From R-RK-3 sp963834945 (GTDB taxonomy: Bacteria; Pseudomonadota; Alphaproteobacteria; Rhizobiales; Rhodomicrobiaceae), in NCBI GenBank assembly GCA_963834945.1, contig CAWIDT010000004.1, positions 372,001 to 436,000 on the forward strand: DNA of 64,000 nt. The letters run 5' to 3'. The translations under genes were made by a program, and so were the position numbers. How positions within the stretch are numbered: position 1 is the first letter of the stretch; each line of letters starts with the position of its first letter. Shown here one piece after another: positions 44,785 to 53,573 of this stretch. The notes under the pieces are model-generated. The model searched no databases, had not been told where the DNA came from, and saw only the letters and a list, made by a program, of their open reading frames with translations.

Positions 44785-46146
44785 CTACTCCGTGCCGCCG
44801 GCCAGCGCCTGCGCCACTTCCTGGAAGGCATTGACGCTTGGCGGGTCCTGCGGATGCTGTTTCATGACCTCAAACAGCCTGGGCACCAGTTCGATGGCGC
44901 GGTCGAGTTCGGGATCGATGCCGCTATGATAGCCGCCCATCAGCCGCAGGTCGCGCGTATCCTCATATCGTGCGATCAGCGCCCGCAGTTTCAGCACCAG
45001 CCCGCGCTCCTCCGGCGTCCAGACGTGATCGGCCAGGCGCGAGACCGAACTCATGATGTTGACCGCGGGATAGCGGCCCTGGTCGGCTGTTGCCCGGTCG
45101 AGCACGATGTGGCCGTCCAGAGTGCCGCGTATATTGTCCGCCACCGGTTCGTTGTGATCATCGCCGTCGACGAGGACCGAGAAGATGGCGGTAATCGAAC
45201 CGGAGCCGACCTCGCCCGGTCCGGCGCGCTCCAGCAGTTTGGGCAGCTCGCTGAATACGCTGGGGGTATAGCCCCTGGCGACGGGCGGTTCGCCCGCGGC
45301 AAGCGCCACGTCGCGCGCGGCATGGGCAAAGCGGGTGACGGAGTTGATAATCAGCAGGACGTTTTCGCCCAGATCGCGGAAATATTCAGCGACGCACATT
45401 GCGGTCTTCGGGGCGAGGCGGCGCATCATCGGGCTTTCATCGCCGGTTGAGACGATGGCTATGGTGCGATGGCGCTCCTCGCCGAGCGAGTCCTCCAGGA
45501 ATTCCCGCACTTCGCGTCCGCGCTCGCCCACCAGCGCCAGAATTGCCTTATCGAAGCCGCGCGCGCGGGTCAGCATCCCGAGCAGCGTGGATTTGCCGAT
45601 CCCGGATCCCGCAAAGATGCCGATGCGCTGGCCTGCGCAGATGGGGGTGAACAAATCGATGACGCGCACACCCGTCTTCACGGGCGTGTTGACGCGCTGG
45701 CGCCGCATCGGCGCGGGCGGCTCGCGTTCGGTGGAGATGGCGCGGCTGCCCGCCGGTAAGGGGCCGTCGCCATCGATCGGCTGGCCCAGCGCGTTGAGAA
45801 TGCGCCCCTTCCATTGGGGATGCGGGCTGATGGTGATCGGCCCTTTCCGCCACGCGGCGGTGCCTAGCCCGACATCGATGACCGCCTCGAAGGCCTTGAT
45901 GGTCGCGCCGGTTTCGTCAACGCGGACGACTTCCCCAAGCTGCGATCTGCTGCCCGACAGCAGGTTCACGCTCTCGCCAAGCTTGACGAATTCCGACAGG
46001 CCCGAAACGCGGCAATATCCAGGTGTGACCGCCGTCACTACACCGCCCACGCGGATCCTCGGCTCAGCGGCAGCCGAATCCAACGCCGCTTCGAGCAGTT
46101 CAAGCGCGTTGCGCGGCTTTTCCGGGTCCCGCGGTCGGTCGGTCAT
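44785..46146 (-). CDS. fliI: Flagellar export ATPase FliI
   Basis: About 453 residues, an F1-like ATPase that energises flagellar protein export. Walker A is GIFAGSGIGKSTLLGML; ALVGERGREVREFLED and LLIINSVTRFAHAARDVALA are typical FliI motifs, followed by YTPSVFSELPKLLERAGP. It is the last gene of a minus-strand group with flgF and DUF1217, separated from motA by the divergent promoter region. The broken IS lies 39 bases downstream. Confidence 0.95.
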   Translation of the reverse strand: MTDRPRDPEKPRNALELLEAALDSAAAEPRIRVGGVVTAVTPGYCRVSGLSEFVKLGESVNLLSGSRSQLGEVVRVDETGATIKAFEAVIDVGLGTAAWRKGPITISPHPQWKGRILNALGQPIDGDGPLPAGSRAISTEREPPAPMRRQRVNTPVKTGVRVIDLFTPICAGQRIGIFAGSGIGKSTLLGMLTRARGFDKAILALVGERGREVREFLEDSLGEERHRTIAIVSTGDESPMMRRLAPKTAMCVAEYFRDLGENVLLIINSVTRFAHAARDVALAAGEPPVARGYTPSVFSELPKLLERAGPGEVGSGSITAIFSVLVDGDDHNEPVADNIRGTLDGHIVLDRATADQGRYPAVNIMSSVSRLADHVWTPEERGLVLKLRALIARYEDTRDLRLMGGYHSGIDPELDRAIELVPRLFEVMKQHPQDPPSVNAFQEVAQALAGGTE

Positions 46147-46185
46147 CGCGTCGTGAGGGGCTGATCAGTGCGAGGGAGCACGGCC

Positions 46186-46911
46186 TTAAGCGGACGGGCC
46201 AAGTTCGCGAATGGCGGTTTTCAGCGTCGTGTCGGCCGTGTCCATCGAATTGGTCAACGCATCGAATGCCCGGTGTACCTCAATGAGGCGGGTCATCTCC
46301 ATGACCGGATTGACATTGCTGCGCTCGGTGAAGCCCTGAAGCACGCCGACATTGGAAAAATCCAGCGCTGGAACCGCCGGCCGGTCGGGAATGACGCCGG
46401 AATCCTCGGCGCGGGTGAGGTTGGCGTTTTCATCGATCCGGTGAAGGCCGATGGCGCCAAGCTGCTGGCCGTTCTGGGTAATGGTGCCGTCGCGGCTGAT
46501 CTGCGGTGCGCCGCCGGCCGGATTGAGGACGAGCGGCGCGCCGCCGACGTCCAGAACCGGGTGCCCCGTCAGCGTGGTAACGTCGCCGTTAGGGTTCATC
46601 ATCAGGCGGCCGTCGCGCGTGTAAACCTGTTTGCCGTCGACATCGATCGCCATCCAAACATCGCCCTGAACCGCGACATCGAAGGGGTTGTCGGTGCGCG
46701 ATATCTCGCCTGCCTGGCGCGAAAGATAGGTTTTGCCGGCCGAGGCGAACGCCACCGGGTTGGTCGGAACGCGCGAGAGTATGGTTTCGAACTTTACTTC
46801 TTCGGCGCGGAACCCCGCCGTCGATGCATTGGCGACGTTATGGGCGATCGTATCCAGCCGCTCCTGAAGCGCGCGTTGTCCCGAAAGCCCCACATATATG
46901 CCGCCCTGCAT
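46186..46911 (-). CDS. flgF: Flagellar basal-body rod protein FlgF
   Basis: About 241 residues, a proximal rod protein. The N-terminal motif RLDTIAHNVANASTAGFRAEE and the C-terminal VNPVMEMTRLIEVHRAFDAL are the paired coiled-coil segments of the rod/hook family. It starts 3 bases after the DUF1217 gene. Confidence 0.93.
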   Translation of the reverse strand: MQGGIYVGLSGQRALQERLDTIAHNVANASTAGFRAEEVKFETILSRVPTNPVAFASAGKTYLSRQAGEISRTDNPFDVAVQGDVWMAIDVDGKQVYTRDGRLMMNPNGDVTTLTGHPVLDVGGAPLVLNPAGGAPQISRDGTITQNGQQLGAIGLHRIDENANLTRAEDSGVIPDRPAVPALDFSNVGVLQGFTERSNVNPVMEMTRLIEVHRAFDALTNSMDTADTTLKTAIRELGPSA

Positions 46912-46914
46912 CGC

Positions 46915-47706
46915 TCAATGTCCTCCAAGTCGCAAATTCTGAATGCTGGCGAGCAGATCGCTGCTGACGCCAAAGGCGGCCGACCCGCCGAACAGCAGCG
47001 TCGCATTGCCGGCCGCCGCCGCGGGTTCCTTCTGCACTTCCCATAGGGCGGTGAAGTGGGTGATGATTTTCTTCAGCTTTTCCGGGTCTTTCAGATCGGC
47101 GATGTTGAGACGCTTGGAGACCATGGCGGCCTGCTTGTCGATGTCGATGGCGCCGGCCGCCGCCGGGATGCCGAGCAGCGTTTGCGTCACCTTGAGCAAT
47201 GCGGGATCCGCCAGGAGACCAAAGACGCTGTCGACGGTCGGGGCCTTGCGCGCGAAATAGAGCGCCAGGCGCACGCCGTCATCGTTGGCGCCCGCCTGCT
47301 CTTCGAGAAGCTGCCTGTCATATTGGTCCACGGTGCCCTGTTGGGTCCGGTCGAATGCGGTCGTCGTGGTGCCATAACGCTTGAAGTTGAATGCGGTGGC
47401 GAAGTCCTGATAGCGCTTATCCGAGAGGGTGTTGGCGAAACTGTCCGAGGCGTCGACGCCCTCTTCCAGCACCTTGCGCATGAACGCCTTGGCATAGGCC
47501 ATGTCGTCCAGGCCGAACGCCTTCATCGCGTAGCGGTAGAGACGGTCGTTACCGAGAAAATCGTCAATCGATTTCACGTTGCCGATGTTCTTGAGGTAAT
47601 AATCCGTTGCACGCTTGACGGCGGGAGCATCCGCCACCTGTTTGAGGGAGCGGGTCAGGTTGTCGGAGATTACCTTGTAGCTGGCCGCGGCTGTAAGCAC
47701 GGTCAT
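46915..47706 (-). CDS. DUF1217 domain-containing flagellar-locus protein
   Basis: About 263 residues. ADAPAVKRATDYYLKNIGNV and FLGNDRLYRYAMKAFGLDDM are typical of DUF1217, a family found in rhizobial flagellar clusters. It precedes flgF and fliI. Function is unknown. Confidence 0.85.
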   Translation of the reverse strand: MTVLTAAASYKVISDNLTRSLKQVADAPAVKRATDYYLKNIGNVKSIDDFLGNDRLYRYAMKAFGLDDMAYAKAFMRKVLEEGVDASDSFANTLSDKRYQDFATAFNFKRYGTTTTAFDRTQQGTVDQYDRQLLEEQAGANDDGVRLALYFARKAPTVDSVFGLLADPALLKVTQTLLGIPAAAGAIDIDKQAAMVSKRLNIADLKDPEKLKKIITHFTALWEVQKEPAAAAGNATLLFGGSAAFGVSSDLLASIQNLRLGGH

Positions 47707-47860
47707 GGTCCTTTTGTAACTCTGTCACTCTATGTCGGCCCCGGGGCTTGTCCGAAGCTGATCCCTCCAGCATGGCGTCCGTTCGCTTACAAAGCCTTAA
47801 TAAGCTTCGTGCAAGGATGCCCCCTCTAAAACTTCCAGTTGAGTACAGGAGAGCCGCCGC

Positions 47861-48733
47861 GTGACGATTTTGATCGGGCTCGTGTTCACACTTCTCTGCA
47901 TCATGGGCAGTTTTTACCTCATGGGCGGACACCTGTTAGTCCTCATGCAACCCTTCGAGTATGTGATTATTTTGGGCTCGGGCATCGGCGCGTTCATTGT
48001 CGCCAACCCGACCAAAGTCATTAAGGACACCGGCAAGGCGACGATGGAAGCCTTGAAGAATGCCGTGCCCAAGAACCGTGAATATATCGAAGTTCTAGGA
48101 TTACTGTATTCTATACTTAGAGAGATGAAGGGAAAATCTCGAAACGAAGTCGAGGAACACATTGATAAACCAAATGAGTCACCAATATTTCAAAAGTATC
48201 CTACTGTCGTGCACAATAAAGAACTAATGATTTTTATTTGTGACTATTGCCGGTTAATTATTATGGGTAACGCAAGAACGCATGAAATCGAATCCTTGAT
48301 GGATGAGGAAATTCAAACGTTGCGGCACGATAAGTTGAAAGCCTACCACGCAATGACCGGCCTATCGGACGGTTTGCCGGCGCTCGGCATCTGCGCGGCG
48401 GTGCTCGGCGTGATCAAGGCGATGGGCGCCCTGAACGAAGCGCCGGAAGTGCTGGGCCATCTGATCGGCGCGGCTCTCGTCGGCACATTCGCGGGCGTGT
48501 TCTTCTCCTATGGAATTTTCACGCCGCTGGCGACCAAGATCAAGATTACTCGCGAAAAGAAGATGCGTCTCTATGTGATGACGAAGCAGACCCTGCTCGC
48601 CTTCATGAATGGCGCCATGCCGCAAGTGGCGCTGGAATACGGCCGCAAGACCATCTCCGCCTATGAGCGGCCGACGATCGATCAGGTCGAAGAGGAGACC
48701 ATCGGAGGCGGCAGCGAAAAGGCGGCCGCCTGA
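47861..48733 (+). CDS. motA: Flagellar motor stator protein MotA
   Basis: About 290 residues with four helices. GLSDGLPALGICAAVLGVIK and LIGAALVGTFAGVFFSYGIF are the conserved third and fourth segments, and charged cytoplasmic residues (RHDKLKAYHAM) lie between. The GTG start at 47861 has CAGGAGAG upstream. The stretch 48121-48300, encoding the cytoplasmic loop, is strikingly AT-rich compared with everything around it. It is divergent from the fliI group and followed by fliN. Confidence 0.95.
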   Translation: MTILIGLVFTLLCIMGSFYLMGGHLLVLMQPFEYVIILGSGIGAFIVANPTKVIKDTGKATMEALKNAVPKNREYIEVLGLLYSILREMKGKSRNEVEEHIDKPNESPIFQKYPTVVHNKELMIFICDYCRLIIMGNARTHEIESLMDEEIQTLRHDKLKAYHAMTGLSDGLPALGICAAVLGVIKAMGALNEAPEVLGHLIGAALVGTFAGVFFSYGIFTPLATKIKITREKKMRLYVMTKQTLLAFMNGAMPQVALEYGRKTISAYERPTIDQVEEETIGGGSEKAAA

Positions 48734-48820
48734 CATCCGGTCCGGCGCAATGCGTGCCGCGTTCGGATGGCGAATTAAGAACCCGGCCGCCATGGCGGCC
48801 CTCATACACCGGTGAATGCA

Positions 48821-49231
48821 ATGGCTCAAGACTCCGCGGCGAAAACCCTCCCCAACCACCAGGAGGGGCTTGCGCAATCCCTGGAGGAGCTCGCCGCCGC
48901 GTTCGGCGCGAAGCCGGAGAGCAGCGAAAGGCCGGCGCAAGGCGCGGGGCCGTCCCATGCGGAGGCGAGCGCGCCCAGCTCGAACATGGACCTCATCATG
49001 CGCATTCCCGTCACGGTTCAGATCGTGCTCGGAACCGCGACGATGCCCGTTGCGAACCTCGCCAAGCTGGGACGCGGCGCGGTGGTGCCGCTGGACCGGC
49101 GCGTCGGCGAACCGGTCGATGTCGTCGTGAACGGCAAGGTCGTGGCACGGGGCGAAGTGGTGGTGACTGACGAAGACAATTCCCGCTTCGGCATCTCGCT
49201 GACCGAAGTCCTGGGCAATTCCGGCTTCTAG
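48821..49231 (+). CDS. fliN: Flagellar motor switch protein FliN
   Basis: About 136 residues. After a variable Ala-rich N-terminus comes the SpoA domain (LIMRIPVTVQIVLGTATMPV, LGRGAVVPLDRRVGEPVDVV, VVVTDEDNSRFGISLTEVL), part of the switch complex. An in-frame GTG at 48812 is an alternative start. No fliM or fliG lies in this window. Confidence 0.92.
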   Translation: MAQDSAAKTLPNHQEGLAQSLEELAAAFGAKPESSERPAQGAGPSHAEASAPSSNMDLIMRIPVTVQIVLGTATMPVANLAKLGRGAVVPLDRRVGEPVDVVVNGKVVARGEVVVTDEDNSRFGISLTEVLGNSGF

Positions 49232-49260
49232 GCCTCGCGCATGATCGTTCAAACGAAGCC

Positions 49261-49335
49261 AATCTTGCTCTAGATTTGTTTGTTTTTGCACGATTTTTCG
49301 GGAAACCGGTGTCCACTTTCCCGATCGCGCTCTAG
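49261..49335 (+). repeat. Dispersed intergenic repeat, copy D (short form)
   Basis: About 75 bases: CTAGATTTGTTTGTTTTTGC, then GGGAAACCGGTGTCCACTTT and CCCGATCGCGCTCTAG. Closely similar to 9468-9543. It lies in the 205-base gap between fliN and flhB. Confidence 0.85.
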
Positions 49336-49436
49336 CGGACGCACTCTACCGTCGCCCTCCCTCGTCGGCGATCGCTCCGATGAAGCCCTGTTTGCGTAAG
49401 GTTCTCCCAGGCGACCCCGCGCAAATATGAGCTGAA

Positions 49437-50528
49437 ATGGCCGACCAGGACGACAAGGACAGCAAAACCGAAGACGCGACCCAAAAGAAGATCCGGGACG
49501 CGATCGCGGACGGCAACGTTCCCGCCTCTCGCGAAGCCTCGACGCTGGCTTCGCTGCTCGCCATCTACCTCGCCGGCCATTTCCTGCTCTCCGGCAACAT
49601 CCTCCACCTTCAGAACTCGCTCATTCGCTTCATCGACGATCCGGGCGGCTGGCGGCTGGAAACCGGCGGCGACGCGGTCGCGGTGTTTCAACTCCTCATC
49701 TCCGATGCAGCACGGGTGCTGGTTCCGGTGGTCCTGCTCATGCTGGCCGCCGGCGTGGGCGCCAGCGTGCTGCAAAATTCGCCGCAGCTGGTCACCAAGC
49801 GGATCGCGCCGGACCTCTCACGCATTTCGCTCAAGAAAGGTTTGGGGCGGCTTTTCAGCCTCCGCGGCATCGTGGAGTTCGGCAAGTCGGTGTTCAAGCT
49901 GCTGGCGGTCGCCAGCGTCGGATTCCTCGTTCTGAGGGCGACGCAGTCGGAAGTCCTGGCGGTCATGTTCATGGAGCCGGTGCTGATACCGGGCTTGGTC
50001 CGCGAGGTGCTGCTACGCATCATCGGCTGGGTGGCGCTGCTGACGCTGGCGCTGGTGGTCGCGGACCTTTTCTGGTCGCATTTCAGCTGGCGCAGGGAAT
50101 TGCGCATGACCAAGCAGGAAGTCAAGGACGAGTTCAAGCAGTCCGAGGGCGATCCGAACATCAAGGCCCGCTTCAAGGCGATCGCCCGGGACCGCGCCCG
50201 CCGCCGCATGATGGCAGCGGTGCCGCGCGCCACCGTCGTGGTCACCAACCCGACCCATTATGCCGTAGCGATGCGTTATGTGCGCGAGGAAGGCGGCGCG
50301 CCGCTCGTACTGGCGAAGGGACGCGATCTCGTCGCCCTGAAGATCCGCGAAATCGCCGAAAATCACAGCATTCCCATTGTAGAAGACAAGCCTCTGGCAA
50401 GGTCCCTGTATGAAAATGTCGAAATCGATAAGCTCATTCCTCCACAGTTCTACAAAGCTGTGGCCGAGATTATCTTCTTCCTACACACGCGCAAAGCACG
50501 GCAATACACCAGCGGGATGAAGAGTTAG
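49437..50528 (+). CDS. flhB: Flagellar export apparatus protein FlhB
   Basis: About 363 residues. The N-terminal ATQKKIRDAIADGNVPASRE is followed by four helices, then the cytoplasmic part with the autocleavage motif NPTH (VVVTNPTHYAVAMRYV) and PIVEDKPLARSLYENVEIDK. It controls substrate switching in export. Confidence 0.95.
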   Translation: MADQDDKDSKTEDATQKKIRDAIADGNVPASREASTLASLLAIYLAGHFLLSGNILHLQNSLIRFIDDPGGWRLETGGDAVAVFQLLISDAARVLVPVVLLMLAAGVGASVLQNSPQLVTKRIAPDLSRISLKKGLGRLFSLRGIVEFGKSVFKLLAVASVGFLVLRATQSEVLAVMFMEPVLIPGLVREVLLRIIGWVALLTLALVVADLFWSHFSWRRELRMTKQEVKDEFKQSEGDPNIKARFKAIARDRARRRMMAAVPRATVVVTNPTHYAVAMRYVREEGGAPLVLAKGRDLVALKIREIAENHSIPIVEDKPLARSLYENVEIDKLIPPQFYKAVAEIIFFLHTRKARQYTSGMKS

Positions 50529-50531
50529 GAT

Positions 50532-50990
50532 ATGCTGAAGCAGTGTCGCCAATATAATGACGAACGCGAAATGGCTCTTGCTATCGCGTTGAAGGAAGTC
50601 GCGGCCGAGCTACGCCTCATCGACGCCGTCGATCTGGTCGCCTTCATCCGCACCGGGCAGTTCGGCAATGTGCGCAGCCTGGTGAGCGCATCGACGGAGA
50701 TGTATTTCAAGCCGGGCACGATGTCTTTTGCCGAATCCGGCGATGTCAGCCTGAATTGGACCGGCGAGCCGTCCGTCGTGCTCGATATGGAGTTCCACCA
50801 CCGGCGCGTGGATGTGTTCTTCCGGCTGTTGCTGGAGAGCGACCAGGCAGGCGTCGAGATCGAATATATCTCCTTCAGCGGCAAATCCTCCGACCCGGCC
50901 GAGGACACGCAGCGGCTGGTCGATGCCATCGCCGACGCGCGATTCGCGCTCGCGGCGCCACGCGCCCGTGCCAGTAACGCAACAGTGTAG
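50532..50990 (+). CDS. Hypothetical protein in flagellar operon, between flhB and flgB
   Basis: About 152 residues, soluble, no signal peptide. It starts 3 bases after the flhB stop and is co-directional with flgB, so probably co-transcribed. Visible features: an N-terminal helix (YNDEREMALAIALKEVAAEL), a beta-rich centre (VSLNWTGEPSVVLDMEFHHR) and SDPAEDTQRLVDAIADARFA near the C-terminus. No family is recognised. Position suggests an accessory flagellar role. Confidence 0.7.
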   Translation: MLKQCRQYNDEREMALAIALKEVAAELRLIDAVDLVAFIRTGQFGNVRSLVSASTEMYFKPGTMSFAESGDVSLNWTGEPSVVLDMEFHHRRVDVFFRLLLESDQAGVEIEYISFSGKSSDPAEDTQRLVDAIADARFALAAPRARASNATV

Positions 50991-51074
50991 CCGGGGTAAA
51001 GCCTACACGCATTTCGCGCAAGCCTGGGGCAAGATTGCGGTGTTAACCAGTTAAGTAATCAGAAGGTTAGCATT

Positions 51075-51464
51075 ATGTCGTCAATTCAACTATTCGGGCT
51101 GGCATCCCAGCATAATAATTGGCTCTCCACGCGCCAGGAGCTGCTTGCCGGCAATATCGCAAATGCCAATACGCCCGGCTACAAGGCGGTCGACCTGCAG
51201 CCGTTCGAGGCCGTGCTGGAATCCACCAAGCTGCAAATGACGGTTAGCGAACCGGGCCATATGGCGCCGGACCCTGCGACGACCGCCGCAACCACCGAAG
51301 CCGAAGGCGAAAAGGGATGGGAAGTCTTCCATTCCGGCAGCAATGTCAGCGTCGAACAGGAGCTGATCAAGGCGAACGATATCAACCGTGCCTATTCGCT
51401 GAACACGAATGTGGTGAAGGCATTCCACCGAATGATTCTCACCAGCGCAAAGGTAGGGAACTAA
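51075..51464 (+). CDS. flgB: Flagellar basal-body rod protein FlgB
   Basis: About 129 residues. NNWLSTRQELLAGNIANANT and PGYKAVDLQPFEAVLE form the N-terminal rod motif; VEQELIKANDINRAYSLNTN is the C-terminal one. First gene of the flgB-flgC-fliE-flgG group, and 3 bases from flgC. Confidence 0.94.
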   Translation: MSSIQLFGLASQHNNWLSTRQELLAGNIANANTPGYKAVDLQPFEAVLESTKLQMTVSEPGHMAPDPATTAATTEAEGEKGWEVFHSGSNVSVEQELIKANDINRAYSLNTNVVKAFHRMILTSAKVGN

Positions 51465-51467
51465 ACG

Positions 51468-51887
51468 ATGCTCGACGCCCTGCAACTCGCCTCCAAAATT
51501 GCGGCCTCCGGTCTCGAAGCCCAGTCGAGCCGCATGCGCGTCGCCTCGGAAAATCTCGCCAATTTCGAATCCACGGGCAAGACGCCCGGCGCCAGACCCT
51601 ATACGCGCAAGACCATCAGTTTCGACACCGAAATGGACGAGATGCTGGGCGTCAATCTGGTGAAGGTCAATCGCATCGGCACGGACAGCACCCCTTACCC
51701 GCTGGAGTTTTCGCCGGGCCATCCGGCAGCGGACGCGAACGGCTATGTCAAGCATCCCAATGTGAACATGCTGGTCGAGATGGCCGATATGCGTGAAGCC
51801 AACCGCTCCTATGAGGCCAACATCCAGGTGATCAAGCAGGCGCGGGATCTGATTTCGATGACGATCGACATGCTGCGAGCTTCCTGA
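51468..51887 (+). CDS. flgC: Flagellar basal-body rod protein FlgC
   Basis: About 139 residues. SGLEAQSSRMRVASENLANF and KHPNVNMLVEMADMREANRS are the typical N- and C-terminal motifs. It overlaps fliE by one base. Confidence 0.94.
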   Translation: MLDALQLASKIAASGLEAQSSRMRVASENLANFESTGKTPGARPYTRKTISFDTEMDEMLGVNLVKVNRIGTDSTPYPLEFSPGHPAADANGYVKHPNVNMLVEMADMREANRSYEANIQVIKQARDLISMTIDMLRAS

Positions 51888-52210
51888 TGATGGACCCGAT
51901 CTCTTCAATCGCCCCCGCACTGTCGCGCCCGGACATGGCGTCGCCTGCCTTCATGAACGTCGCGGAGCAGACGGGGGCGACGGGGTCCACGCCGGCCGAT
52001 TTCAGCGGCATGATCACGCAGATGATCACGCAGACCGCCGAGGCCCTGCACAAGGCGGAAAACACCTCCATTGCCGGCGTCAAGGGAGAGGTGCCCGTCC
52101 AGAACGTCGTCGATACGGTGATGAACGCCGAACAGATGCTGCAAACCGCGATTGCCGTGCGCGACAAGGTGACGGCCGCCTATCTCGAACTCAGCCGTAT
52201 GCAAATTTAG
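51887..52210 (+). CDS. fliE: Flagellar hook-basal body protein FliE
   Basis: About 107 residues linking the MS ring to the rod. The C-terminal VDTVMNAEQMLQTAIAVRDK and VTAAYLELSRMQI is the conserved FliE segment. It lies between flgC and flgG. Confidence 0.93.
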   Translation: MMDPISSIAPALSRPDMASPAFMNVAEQTGATGSTPADFSGMITQMITQTAEALHKAENTSIAGVKGEVPVQNVVDTVMNAEQMLQTAIAVRDKVTAAYLELSRMQI

Positions 52211-52220
52211 GGAACGCGTC

Positions 52221-53006
52221 ATGAGAGCCTTGGCCATCGCGTCGACGGGCATGAATGCCCAGCAATTGAACGTCGATGTGATCGCGAACAACATCGCGAA
52301 CATCAACACCACCTCGTATAAGCGGGCGCGCGGCGAGTTCACCGATCTGCTCTATCAGGTCGAGCGCGCGGCCGGCGTGCCGAACCGGGGCGGCCAGGAC
52401 ACCATTCCCGAAGGCGCCCGTGTCGGCCTTGGTGTGCGCACTGCCGCAGTGCGCTATCTGCATATTCAGGGCGCGCTGGCGCAAACCGGCAATACGCTGG
52501 ACGTGGCGCTGAACGGGCGCGGCTGGTTCCAGGTGCAGGGCGCGGATGGCGAGCCGCTTTATACGCGCGCCGGCGCGTTCAACAAGAATGAGAATGGCGA
52601 GATCGTCACCGTGGATGGGCATGTGGTGCAGCCTGCCATGGTCATTCCAACCGATGCGACGGATGTTTCCATCAACGAGTTTGGTCAGGTTTTCGCGCGC
52701 ATCGGCAATCAGGCGACGCTGACGCAGGTTGGCCAGTTCACGATCGCGAATTTCATCAACGAGGCCGGCCTCGATCCAATCGGCGGCAATTTGTACCGTG
52801 AGAGCGCAGCCTCCGGGACGGCCAATCTCGGCGTCGCCGGCGATGTAGGCTTTGCGACCGTGCAGCAGGGCTATCTGGAAAACTCCAACGTCGATCCGGT
52901 CAAAGAAATCACCGAGCTGATACAGGCGCAGCGCCATTACGAGATGAACTCGAAGGTCATCCAGACCGCCGACAGCATGTTCGGCACGATAACCAGCATC
53001 CGGTAA
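52221..53006 (+). CDS. flgG: Flagellar distal rod protein FlgG
   Basis: About 261 residues, the standard FlgG length. MNAQQLNVDVIANNIANINT at the N-terminus and SNVDPVKEITELIQAQRHYE near the C-terminus are diagnostic. It follows fliE by 10 bases. Confidence 0.95.
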   Translation: MRALAIASTGMNAQQLNVDVIANNIANINTTSYKRARGEFTDLLYQVERAAGVPNRGGQDTIPEGARVGLGVRTAAVRYLHIQGALAQTGNTLDVALNGRGWFQVQGADGEPLYTRAGAFNKNENGEIVTVDGHVVQPAMVIPTDATDVSINEFGQVFARIGNQATLTQVGQFTIANFINEAGLDPIGGNLYRESAASGTANLGVAGDVGFATVQQGYLENSNVDPVKEITELIQAQRHYEMNSKVIQTADSMFGTITSIR

Positions 53007-53090
53007 GCGGTTCGGATTTGGGCGGCAACCGCGTGCGGCCCAGTTCGGCCGGGCGTGCTGGCGCGAGCGCCGCATGAATGGAGACAAGCC

Positions 53091-53573
53091 ATGCCTGACC
53101 GGAGCCCCTCCCGGCGCATAAGCGTTTTCGCCGCCGTCATGGCCATAGGTGCGAGCGTGGCCGGCGCAGCCGCCGGGCAGACCGAAAGCCAGCAACTGCC
53201 GGTCCCCAAGGTCACGCTTTATCCGGGCGATCCCATCGGCGCGGAAATGCTGATCCTGAAGGCGTTTCCGGCACGCCTTGACCTCGGCGCCGTGACGCTG
53301 AACCCCGAAGCGCTGATCGGCAAGGTGGCGCGCCGTACGCTGATCGCCGGCAAACCCATACCGCCGACCTATATCCGTGACCGGGAGGTGATCCAGAAGG
53401 GCAAACCTGTCCGGGTGGTGTTTTCCGAAGGCGGGCTGACGATTTCAAGCGTCGCCGTGCCGTTGCAGGCGGGCGGTGTCGGCGATGTGCTGAGCCTGCG
53501 CAACGTGGATAGCGGAACGGTCATCAAGGGCATCGTGGAGCCGGACGGCAGCATCCGGATTGCCGGACCATGA
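53091..53573 (+). CDS. flgA: Flagellar P-ring assembly chaperone FlgA
   Basis: About 160 residues with a signal peptide (ISVFAAVMAIGASVAGAAA) and a SAF-like C-terminal domain (VTLYPGDPIGAEML, RTLIAGKPIPPTYIRDREVI, GDVLSLRNVDSG). It helps P-ring (FlgI) assembly in the periplasm. The ATG at 53091 is preferred over an upstream one at 53055. It overlaps flgI by ATGA. Confidence 0.9.
   Translation: MPDRSPSRRISVFAAVMAIGASVAGAAAGQTESQQLPVPKVTLYPGDPIGAEMLILKAFPARLDLGAVTLNPEALIGKVARRTLIAGKPIPPTYIRDREVIQKGKPVRVVFSEGGLTISSVAVPLQAGGVGDVLSLRNVDSGTVIKGIVEPDGSIRIAGP

Noticed and set aside
51026..51050. Possible sigma-54 promoter before flgB (CTGGGGCAAGATTGCGG)
   Set aside because: The GG and GC elements are 9 rather than 10 bases apart and the rest of the consensus is poor.
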